Assembly (NCBI GenBank): GCA_017543005.1
Contig: JAFWEA010000099.1
Span: 1-6,060, forward strand
Source: Solobacterium sp.
GTDB taxonomy: Bacteria; Bacillota_I; Bacilli_A; Erysipelotrichales; Erysipelotrichaceae
DNA length: 6,060 bases
Reading direction: 5' to 3'
This document shows, one piece after another, positions 1 through 5,391 of this stretch. A program made the position numbers and the translations under genes. Position 1 is the stretch's first letter. Each line of letters opens with the position of its first letter. Below the pieces are notes generated by a model, which saw only the letters and a list, made by a program, of their open reading frames with translations, had not been told where the DNA came from and searched no databases.

Positions 1-80
1 ACGGGGTGGATGAAAATGATTTTGCGAAGGTGCTGGAAACGGTTTATGCCGTGCTTGACCGCATGGGCATGCCCTACTGA
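1..80 (+). CDS. 3' end of an unidentified protein (partial)
   Basis: Only the last 25 codons are inside the window, read in the frame that ends at the TGA at 78-80; the gene starts before base 1. The visible C-terminus contains DFAKVLETVYAVLDRMGMPY, which reads as an amphipathic helix and then a short tail. That is too little to assign a family, and no function is proposed. The coding reading is supported by the intrinsic terminator about 25 bases after the stop and by the absence of another gene on this stretch. The next gene lies on the opposite strand and converges on it, so this is the last gene of its transcript. Confidence 0.6.
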   Translation, partial: GVDENDFAKVLETVYAVLDRMGMPY

Positions 81-105
81 GTCCCGACTGAAACGCTTTG
101 CTCTG

Positions 106-131
106 CCGGCATGAACCATGCCGGTTTTTTT
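106..131 (+). terminator. Rho-independent terminator of the partial plus-strand gene
   Basis: A perfect 7-bp stem (CCGGCAT at 106-112 with ATGCCGG at 118-124) has a 5-base loop and is followed directly by seven T (125-131). It serves the plus strand only: on the minus strand the bases after the stem are not T-rich. The last two T and the following A form the TAA stop of the converging minus-strand glycosyltransferase gene. Confidence 0.85.
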
Positions 132-1362
132 ACGGCAGAACCGTTGAACGGCTGCGCACCGTTACCGTATGCCGGATCGGGGCCCATCTTACCTTGACAA
201 ACAGGGCTGCACAGGCAATCGGCAGGTACGTTGCCATGAACAGCGGGAAGGTGAATGTATACAGAACCTTCCGGAAGGGATCAGCGTCAATCCGCTTCCA
301 CTCGGTAATCGTTGTCAGCAGTCCCATCACATATAGACAGAGATACGCCTGCAGGATCCCTGCGGCCATGGCAGTAAGACTCTGCATCAGGCCGCTGCCG
401 GAAATGAGGGCTGTGATCAGCCAGAGGCCCTGCAGGCCCAGCGATACCATGCTCAGCATGTAAGCTCCGGCCAGCGTGCAGAGATAATCAAAGCAGGAAA
501 AGCTGCCACGCCAGATACCTTTCAGCAGGGTCACTGCGTGTTTTCTGATGATCTGCAGGATGCCCCGGGACCAGCGCAGGCGCTGCCGGCATGACTGCCG
601 CAGATCCACCGGCTGTTCGTCGTACAGCACAGCTTCATCGCAATAGCGGATCCTTTCCCCGGCCGCAATCTGATCCGCCGTGAATTCCAGGTCCTCGGTC
701 AGCGCGTGATAGTGCCACTCCTGCAGGACATCCCTTTTGAACATGAACCCGGTGCCGGATACCGCACAGCTCAGGCCCAGCACATCCCGGGCCCGGTTCA
801 GATACCGGCATTCCCGCATGAACCACAAAGACGAGCCGGCCGAAAGCCAGTTGGCATCATAGTTTTTGCTGGCCCGGTACCCGGTCACGATCCGTGCCCC
901 CTGACACAGAGCCTTGTTCATCTGTTCCAGATAATCCTGACGCACCAGGTTGTCGGCATCGAAAATCAGGTACGCTTCCGGAAAACTGTCATAATCCCGC
1001 CTGATCCTGCTCAACAGCTCTTCCAGCGCATAGCCCTTTCCGACCAGTTTGTGATTCTCCCGGCGATAAACAACCGCTCCGTTTGCGGCAGCTGTCTCGG
1101 CCGTATGATCGGTGCAGTTGTCCGCCATGACAAACACCTTGTAATACTCTTGCGGATATGTCTGAGCGGAAAGACACGCCAGCAGGTCCCCGATCACCGT
1201 TTCTTCATTGCGGGCGCAGATCAGCACGGCAATCCGGTGCCGGTACTGCTTCGCTTCTTTTTCCCGGCGGGGCACCAGCAGGGATACAAACACATAGAAC
1301 ACCTGATAGGCAAACAGGATCACAAAGATGACATTGACTGCCCTGATCATCATTTCAAGCAT
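130..1362 (-). CDS. Family 2 membrane glycosyltransferase (BcsA/hyaluronan synthase-like)
   Basis: This 410-residue protein probably transfers sugars from a nucleotide-sugar donor at the inner face of the membrane to build or modify a polysaccharide or glycolipid. One N-terminal membrane helix (about residues 8-30) precedes a GT-A catalytic domain (about 43-275), followed by about three or four hydrophobic segments between 293 and 388. Processive GT2 signatures appear in order: ARNEE (50-54), MADNCTD with D81, the metal-binding DAD (135-137), TED (222-224, expected catalytic base) and QRLRW (260-264). The GT2 assignment is firm; donor, acceptor and product cannot be read. The ATG at 1362 has the Shine-Dalgarno GGGAGGTG at 1374-1367. 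Both lie in a strong inverted repeat, suggesting translational control. It diverges from the DUF4139 gene and converges on the partial gene at the window start. No PilZ domain or signal peptide is seen. Confidence 0.9.
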   Translation of the reverse strand: MLEMMIRAVNVIFVILFAYQVFYVFVSLLVPRREKEAKQYRHRIAVLICARNEETVIGDLLACLSAQTYPQEYYKVFVMADNCTDHTAETAAANGAVVYRRENHKLVGKGYALEELLSRIRRDYDSFPEAYLIFDADNLVRQDYLEQMNKALCQGARIVTGYRASKNYDANWLSAGSSLWFMRECRYLNRARDVLGLSCAVSGTGFMFKRDVLQEWHYHALTEDLEFTADQIAAGERIRYCDEAVLYDEQPVDLRQSCRQRLRWSRGILQIIRKHAVTLLKGIWRGSFSCFDYLCTLAGAYMLSMVSLGLQGLWLITALISGSGLMQSLTAMAAGILQAYLCLYVMGLLTTITEWKRIDADPFRKVLYTFTFPLFMATYLPIACAALFVKVRWAPIRHTVTVRSRSTVLP

Positions 1363-1387
1363 GAGGCACCTCCCGTGCCTTCATGCT
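1358..1387 (-). promoter_or_regulatory. Inverted repeat enclosing the SD and start codon of the glycosyltransferase gene
   Basis: Read on the minus strand, AGCATG + AGGCAC pairs with GTGCCT + CATGCT around the 5-base loop GGGAG. This gives 12 base pairs with one bulged A (base 1381). The Shine-Dalgarno core sits in the loop and the ATG start (1362-1360) is inside the 3' arm. No T-run follows, so it is not a terminator. In RNA it could hide the start codon while displaying the SD; in DNA it could be an operator. The structure is seen directly; any regulatory role is inference. Confidence 0.55.
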
Positions 1388-1514
1388 AGCGGTTTCCGTC
1401 ATTAAGAAAAAAGCAGGGAATCCCTTAAGAATTCATAAAGAACCTTAACATTGCCGGGTGTACGTGAATTGAGCCGGGAATTTGCTACAATGAAGGTAAC
1501 GGAGGTTTTTCAGC
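1363..1514. other. Divergent intergenic region between the glycosyltransferase and DUF4139 genes
   Basis: This 152-base region must hold the promoters of both divergent genes. The plus-strand promoter is clear (1486-1491). The minus-strand promoter is not: the best candidate is a weak -10 CTTAAT (1406-1401), 16 bases after TTAAGG (1428-1423), with neither box close to consensus. CCTTAA occurs twice, at 1423-1428 and 1443-1448, exactly 20 bases apart in an AT-rich patch. A short palindrome GGGAATCCC lies at 1416-1424. The glycosyltransferase start hairpin occupies the left edge. Confidence 0.5.
1483..1491 (+). promoter_or_regulatory. Extended -10 promoter for the DUF4139 gene
   Basis: TGC-TACAAT gives a TGn extension directly before a -10 hexamer (1486-1491) that matches TATAAT at five of six positions. 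Upstream, GTGAAT (1464-1469) at 16-base spacing is a poor -35, as is common for extended -10 promoters. Transcription would start near 1498, leaving a leader of about 17 bases with GGAGG (1501-1505) nine bases before the ATG at 1515. Confidence 0.55.
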
Positions 1515-3113
1515 ATGCATAATATCGAGACAAAAATCACCGGTGTGAAAATTTACCGGAACGGTGCCGAAACAGTCCGGCGCGGCCAGGCTGAGCTGAA
1601 AGGCGGCACCAATCATCTGCGCATTGCCGGCATGACCCAGGGAACGGATGCGGATACGGTCCGACTGTATTTCCCGGCCGGCATCACCATGTCTGACATC
1701 CGCTTTCTCAATACCCTGAACCAGGAACCGGAAGAAAAGGAATCCGACCGGATCCGGGCTGAAATCACCGCGCTGAAACAGCAGATCGAGGTGAAGGAAC
1801 TGCAGATTTCCCTCTGGAAGGAAAACGGCAGTTTTGTCAGCCGGCAGGAACAGAACCTGCAGGATATCGAAACCTATATCACAAAGCTTCCGGAGCGCCT
1901 GAGTACGCTGCATCAGGAAATGGCAGCCCTGCAGAAGGATATCAAGGGCCTGGAAAAGAAGCTCAATGAAGCCGTGGAAGACGAAGCCTGCCCGCTCATT
2001 TCCGTCGAAGTCGAAGCACCTGCCGACGGTGTGTATGATTTTGAGATTCACAGCCACGAGAGTGAATCATTCTGGCAGCCGGTCTATGAAATCCATACGG
2101 ATGCCGAAGGACCGCTGACCATGCGGGTCCGGGCAAGGATTTTCCAGAATACCGGCAAGGACTGGGAAAATGTCAATGTATCCCTTTTGACCGGTACGCC
2201 GGCAGCCGGAGGTTCCATGCCGGTCATCAACCCGGTTTATCTCAGCATTTATACACCGCAGCCGGTCCGGGCCAGGGCAAATTCAAACATGATGATGGGC
2301 ACCATGAAAGCCATGGCAGCCCCGATGATGGAGGAAGAAGCCATGGATACCATGGCCATGGACGACACCGTGCAGCTGAGCCGGCTTGAAACAGCCTCAG
2401 CCGAAGTCAGCAGCGAGGAAACCATGACCGAATACATCCTGCCCGGCACAAAGACCATCCCGTCCGATTCCGAAGGGACAATGGCTGATCTGCAGCAGTT
2501 CGATCTGAAAGCCGACTATGTCATCACCGCCATCCCGAAGATGGATATCAGGGCCTGGCTGAAGGCATCCCTCAGCACAAAGGATCTGCCGGCCATGGTC
2601 CGCGGCGAGGCCTCGGTCTATCTCAGCGGCATCTACGCCGGCAAGGCATACATCAATCCGGACCTGACCAAGGATACCTTCGACATTGCCCTCGGGCAGG
2701 AAGAAGCCGTCCAGCTGCGCCGGAACGAAAAACAGAAAAAGACATCCGAAGCCCTGCTCAAGAACCAGCGGACCACGGAATATACCTATGAACTGACCAT
2801 CACCAATTCCAAAACCAAAGAGATCACAGTTACCGTTCAGGACCGGATCCCCGTCTCCCGGGATAAGACCATCATTGTCGAACCGGTACAGACCGACAAG
2901 GCCGAACTGGATGAGGAAAAGGGCATCCTGACCTGGAAGGTAAAGCTTGAACCGAAGGAAACCAGGACATTGAATCTGGCTTATCGCGTCAGCTGGCCGA
3001 AAGACAAGCAGATCCAGGAAACCGTCTCCCAGAACAACCGCTTCTGCCCGGTCTGCGGCGCCCGCGTCTACAACACCAGATTCTGTCCGGAATGCGGTTC
3101 ACCGGTTGACTGA
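1515..3113 (+). CDS. DUF4140/DUF4139 (MuiA-like) protein with Met-rich insert and C-terminal zinc ribbon
   Basis: This 532-residue protein belongs to the family often labelled mucoidy inhibitor MuiA, whose biochemical role is not known to me. Order: an N-terminal beta-rich DUF4140-like domain (about 5-65, with VKIYRNGAET and LRIAGM), a charged coiled coil (about 72-155), and a DUF4139-like domain (about 163-495). The latter has SFWQPVYEIH (185-194), the hallmark QNTGKDWENVNVSLLTG (211-227), and later YVITAIPKMDIRAWL (335-349) and TYELTITNSK (424-433). A low-complexity insert at 259-282 holds 10 methionines in 24 residues. The tail carries CPVCG (511-515) and CPECG (524-528), a zinc-ribbon pattern of CxxC-x9-CxxC. 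No signal peptide or membrane helix is visible, so a cytoplasmic location is likely. GGAGG nine bases upstream fixes the start. It is monocistronic, with its own promoter and terminator, and diverges from the glycosyltransferase gene. Confidence 0.85.
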   Translation: MHNIETKITGVKIYRNGAETVRRGQAELKGGTNHLRIAGMTQGTDADTVRLYFPAGITMSDIRFLNTLNQEPEEKESDRIRAEITALKQQIEVKELQISLWKENGSFVSRQEQNLQDIETYITKLPERLSTLHQEMAALQKDIKGLEKKLNEAVEDEACPLISVEVEAPADGVYDFEIHSHESESFWQPVYEIHTDAEGPLTMRVRARIFQNTGKDWENVNVSLLTGTPAAGGSMPVINPVYLSIYTPQPVRARANSNMMMGTMKAMAAPMMEEEAMDTMAMDDTVQLSRLETASAEVSSEETMTEYILPGTKTIPSDSEGTMADLQQFDLKADYVITAIPKMDIRAWLKASLSTKDLPAMVRGEASVYLSGIYAGKAYINPDLTKDTFDIALGQEEAVQLRRNEKQKKTSEALLKNQRTTEYTYELTITNSKTKEITVTVQDRIPVSRDKTIIVEPVQTDKAELDEEKGILTWKVKLEPKETRTLNLAYRVSWPKDKQIQETVSQNNRFCPVCGARVYNTRFCPECGSPVD

Positions 3114-3127
3114 TCCGAACATGAAAG

Positions 3128-3157
3128 CATCGGGGTTCATCACCCCGATGTTTTTTT
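3128..3157 (+). terminator. Rho-independent terminator of the DUF4139 gene
   Basis: A perfect 9-bp stem (CATCGGGGT at 3128-3136 with ACCCCGATG at 3142-3150) has a 5-base loop and is followed by seven T (3151-3157). It begins 14 bases after the TGA stop. Bases 3156-3158, the last two T plus A, are the TAA stop of the converging small gene. Minus-strand readthrough finds no strong T-run after this stem, so it acts mainly in the plus direction. Confidence 0.9.
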
Positions 3158-3635
3158 ATCGTCTTGTATACCGCAAGCCGGCTTTCTCGGCCAGTTCATT
3201 GAAGAAGTATGTGATCTCATCGATGTCAGCCGGCGGGGAAATCAGGTAATTGCCCCGGGCAGAAAGATGCAGGTGCTCCCCTTCGGCATATTCTCCCTGC
3301 AGGTCCAGCTCATAGCCGCTGCCGTCATTTTCCGCCTGCCAGCCGTTCAGCGAGGTTACGCCGATATCATCCAGCAGCAGCCGCAGTTCCGCCATATCCT
3401 TCTCCCGGATGGCAAAGCTGATCTCCCGGGGTTCCCCGTCATCTTCCGGCATATAGGCCAGATGACACATTCCTTCCGCCAGACTGGCGGCGCATGAATA
3501 CCAGCCCGGATAACAGTAAATGTGCTTGTCATCACTGCGGTCATAGGCCACCGACTGCCGGTACAGCATGGCAAAGGAGACCAGATGGACCGCCGTAATC
3601 GGCATGAGTTCCTGTTTTATCTTTCTGTATGTCAT
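3156..3635 (-). CDS. Small uncharacterised cytoplasmic protein
   Basis: I do not recognise this 159-residue protein with confidence. It has no signal peptide, no membrane helix and no known catalytic motif. The N-terminal half has three cysteines (41, 48, 57) and an aromatic stretch (IYCYPGWYSC, 39-48). The C-terminal part (about 86-152) reads as beta strands then a helix: NGWQAENDGSGYELDL, then SARGNYLISP, then a helical end (ITYFFNELAEKAGL). This recalls small Firmicutes proteins in which a DG-x-x-W/Y-x-L strand is followed by a G-x-N-x-x-P turn, but that is recall, not a family call. The start is uncertain. The ATG at 3635 has no SD and lies only six bases after a candidate -10 box. The ATG at 3605 (residue 11, giving 149 residues) has AGGA four bases upstream. 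It follows pckA but is separated from it by a terminator, so it is probably transcribed alone. Confidence 0.75.
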   Translation of the reverse strand: MTYRKIKQELMPITAVHLVSFAMLYRQSVAYDRSDDKHIYCYPGWYSCAASLAEGMCHLAYMPEDDGEPREISFAIREKDMAELRLLLDDIGVTSLNGWQAENDGSGYELDLQGEYAEGEHLHLSARGNYLISPPADIDEITYFFNELAEKAGLRYTRR

Positions 3636-3641
3636 ATCTGG

Positions 3642-3650
3642 ATCATATCA
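3642..3650 (-). promoter_or_regulatory. Candidate extended -10 promoter for the small unknown gene
   Basis: On the minus strand, TGA-TATGAT gives a TGn extension plus a hexamer (3647-3642) matching TATAAT at five of six positions. No good -35 is seen at the usual spacing. The predicted transcription start, about seven bases downstream, falls on or beside the ATG at 3635. The mRNA would then be leaderless from that ATG, or have a leader of about 30 bases to the ATG at 3605. The site lies just after the T-rich tail of the pckA terminator. Confidence 0.4.
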
Positions 3651-3655
3651 CAGAA

Positions 3656-3687
3656 CAGAAGAAAACCCCGCAGCTTCTGCCGCGGGG
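3656..3687 (-). terminator. Rho-independent terminator of pckA
   Basis: On the minus strand, CCCCGCGGC (3687-3679) pairs with GCTGCGGGG (3674-3666) around the tetraloop AGAA. This makes 9 bp including one G-U pair, followed by TTTTCTTCTGTT. It starts 13 bases after the TGA of pckA. The T-tract is interrupted by C, so some readthrough into the small downstream gene is possible. Confidence 0.85.
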
Positions 3688-3700
3688 TCTGTCATGAAAC

Positions 3701-5314
3701 TCAGAGTTTCGGACCGGCTTCAACCAGTGCCTTGCCCTTTTCGTTTGTTTCGTACTTGTGGAAGTTCTTGATGAATCTGCCGGCCAGATCCTTTGCCTTT
3801 TCTTCCCATTCTGCCGGATCTGCATAGGTGTCACGCGGATCCAGGATGCCGCTGTCAACGCCCGGCAGTTCGGTCGGGACTTCGAAGTCAAAGTAAGGAA
3901 TCTTCTTGGTCGGAGCCTTGAGGACTTCGCCGTTCAGGATGGCATCGATGATGCCGCGGGTATCCTTGATGGAGATACGCTTGCCTGTGCCGTTCCAGCC
4001 GGTGTTGACCAGATAAGCCTTGGCGCCGTTCTTTTCCATCTTCTTGACCAGTTCTTCACCGTACTTGGTCGGATGCAGTTCCAGGAACGCCTGACCGAAG
4101 CATGCGCTGAAGGTCGGGGTCGGTTCTGTAATGCCGCGTTCCGTGCCGGCCAGCTTGGCTGTGAAGCCGGACAGGAAGTAGTACTGTGTCTGTTCCGGTG
4201 TCAGGATGGAAACCGGCGGCAGAACACCGAAGGCATCTGCGGACAGGAAGATGACATTGTCAGCTGCCGGACCGGAAGATGTCGGACGGATTCTCTGAAC
4301 GATCTTTTCGATATGGTCAATCGGGTAGGAAACACGGGTATTCTCGGTAACGCTCTTGTCAGCGAAATCGATCTTGCCGTTTTCGTCAACCGTGACATTC
4401 TCCAGCAGCGCATTTCTTCTGATGGCGTTGTAGATATCCGGTTCGGAATCCTTATCCAGGTTGATGACCTTGGCATAGCAGCCGCCTTCGAAGTTGAAGA
4501 CACCTTCATCGTCCCAGCCGTGCTCGTCATCACCGATGAGCAGACGCTTCGGATCGGTGGACAGGGTCGTCTTGCCGGTGCCGGAGAGGCCGAAGAAGAT
4601 CGCTGTGTTCTTGCCTTCCATATCGGTGTTGGCGGAGCAGTGCATGGCTGCAATGCCCTGCAGCGGCAGGTAGTAGTTCATCATGGAGAACATGCCCTTC
4701 TTCATTTCACCGCCATACCATGTATTCAGGATGACCTGTTCACGGCTGGTGATGTTGAAGGCAACGGCTGTCTCGGAGTTCAGACCCATTTCCTTATAGT
4801 CTTCAACCTTGGCCAGGGAGGCTGTGTAGACAACGAAGTTCGGTTCGAATGTCTCGAGTTCCTCAGCTGTCGGCTTGATGAACATGTTTCTGACAAAGTG
4901 TGCCTGCCATGCGACTTCCATGATGAAGCGGACAGCCATGCGGGTATCCTTGTTGGCACCGCAGAAGGCATCGACAACAAACAGTCTCTTGCCGGAGAGT
5001 TCCTTCTGAGCCAGACCCTTCAGTTTGGCCCAGTTCTCTTCGGACAGCGGATGGTTGTCATTCGGATATTCCGGAGTTGTCCACCAGACAGTGTCCTTGG
5101 AGTTTTCATCCATGACAATGTACTTGTCCTTCGGGGACCGTCCGGTATAGATGCCGGTCATGACGTTGACCGCATCGAGTTCAGTCAGCTGGCCCTTTTC
5201 GTAACCAGTCAGTTCCGGCTTCATTTCCTCTTCGAAAAGGAGTTCATAAGACGGGTTGTAGATGATTTCCTTGGCATCGGTAATGCCGTACTTCTCTAAT
5301 TTAATTTCTGCCAT
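3701..5314 (-). CDS. pckA: Phosphoenolpyruvate carboxykinase (ATP), EC 4.1.1.49
   Basis: PckA interconverts oxaloacetate + ATP and PEP + CO2 + ADP in the cytoplasm. It feeds gluconeogenesis or, in many anaerobes, runs in the carboxylating direction. The 537 residues match the usual length of the ATP-dependent family (about 540 in E. coli), and similarity is strong from end to end. Visible landmarks: TGRSPKDK (57-64) with substrate-binding R59; EMKKG with K206 and MHCSAN with H225, equivalent to the E. coli Mn ligands K213 and H232; the P-loop GLSGTGKTT (242-250, K248); the metal-binding LIGDDEHGW (259-267); FLSADAFGVLPP (356-367); and NTGWNGTGKRISIKDTR (437-453). The ATG at 5314 is chosen because GAGGTG (5329-5324) lies nine bases before it; a GTG four codons upstream is part of that SD and cannot use it. 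It follows the decarboxylase beta gene by 77 bases and has its own promoter and terminator. All active-site motifs are intact. Confidence 0.97.
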   Translation of the reverse strand: MAEIKLEKYGITDAKEIIYNPSYELLFEEEMKPELTGYEKGQLTELDAVNVMTGIYTGRSPKDKYIVMDENSKDTVWWTTPEYPNDNHPLSEENWAKLKGLAQKELSGKRLFVVDAFCGANKDTRMAVRFIMEVAWQAHFVRNMFIKPTAEELETFEPNFVVYTASLAKVEDYKEMGLNSETAVAFNITSREQVILNTWYGGEMKKGMFSMMNYYLPLQGIAAMHCSANTDMEGKNTAIFFGLSGTGKTTLSTDPKRLLIGDDEHGWDDEGVFNFEGGCYAKVINLDKDSEPDIYNAIRRNALLENVTVDENGKIDFADKSVTENTRVSYPIDHIEKIVQRIRPTSSGPAADNVIFLSADAFGVLPPVSILTPEQTQYYFLSGFTAKLAGTERGITEPTPTFSACFGQAFLELHPTKYGEELVKKMEKNGAKAYLVNTGWNGTGKRISIKDTRGIIDAILNGEVLKAPTKKIPYFDFEVPTELPGVDSGILDPRDTYADPAEWEEKAKDLAGRFIKNFHKYETNEKGKALVEAGPKL

Positions 5315-5323
5315 ATGTTTATG

Positions 5324-5330
5324 CACCTCT
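5324..5330 (-). promoter_or_regulatory. Ribosome-binding site fixing the pckA start
   Basis: AGAGGTG on the minus strand lies nine bases before the ATG at 5314. An in-frame GTG at 5326-5324 would add four residues (M-H-K-H), but it is the last part of this SD, so the ATG is the real start. Confidence 0.75.
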
Positions 5331-5338
5331 AGTTATAA

Positions 5339-5344
5339 ATTATA
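5339..5344 (-). promoter_or_regulatory. -10 box of the pckA promoter
   Basis: TATAAT on the minus strand is a perfect -10 hexamer, 24 bases before the pckA ATG, predicting a start near 5332 and a leader of about 17 bases. No recognisable -35 lies 16-18 bases upstream and there is no TGn extension, so an activator may be needed. The hexamer is mostly inside an 11-base palindrome TATAAATTATA (5334-5344). A sequence resembling a CcpA cre site with two mismatches (TGTAAACACTCAGA) lies upstream at 5390-5377; its role is speculative. Confidence 0.5.
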
Positions 5345-5391
5345 CTCCAGTAAAGCGACCAGGGTATGGACAAAAATCTGAGTGTTTACAA

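Noticed and set aside
98..463. A 121-codon plus-strand open frame beginning before the first terminator hairpin
   Set aside because: It overlaps the terminator and the 3' end of the glycosyltransferase gene, and its sequence is a Cys/Arg-rich mixture with no family resemblance.
706..1389. A 227-codon plus-strand open frame across the glycosyltransferase gene
   Set aside because: It is codon-opposed to a clear GT2 gene carrying all catalytic motifs. The translation is rich in Pro, His and Gln, typical of an antisense artefact.
1485..2057. A 190-codon minus-strand open frame across the 5' part of the DUF4139 gene
   Set aside because: It is codon-opposed to the real gene, has no recognisable domain, and its Phe/Leu richness mirrors the Glu/Lys/Gln-rich coiled coil on the plus strand.
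3758..5299. A 513-codon open frame on the plus strand across pckA
   Set aside because: It is exactly codon-opposed to pckA and stays open only because pckA avoids TTA, CTA and TCA codons there. The translation matches no family, and every PckA motif is intact on the minus strand.
5315..5326. GTG start for pckA, four codons upstream of the ATG
   Set aside because: The GTG is part of the AGAGGTG Shine-Dalgarno that is correctly spaced for the ATG at 5314, and no other SD lies ahead of it.
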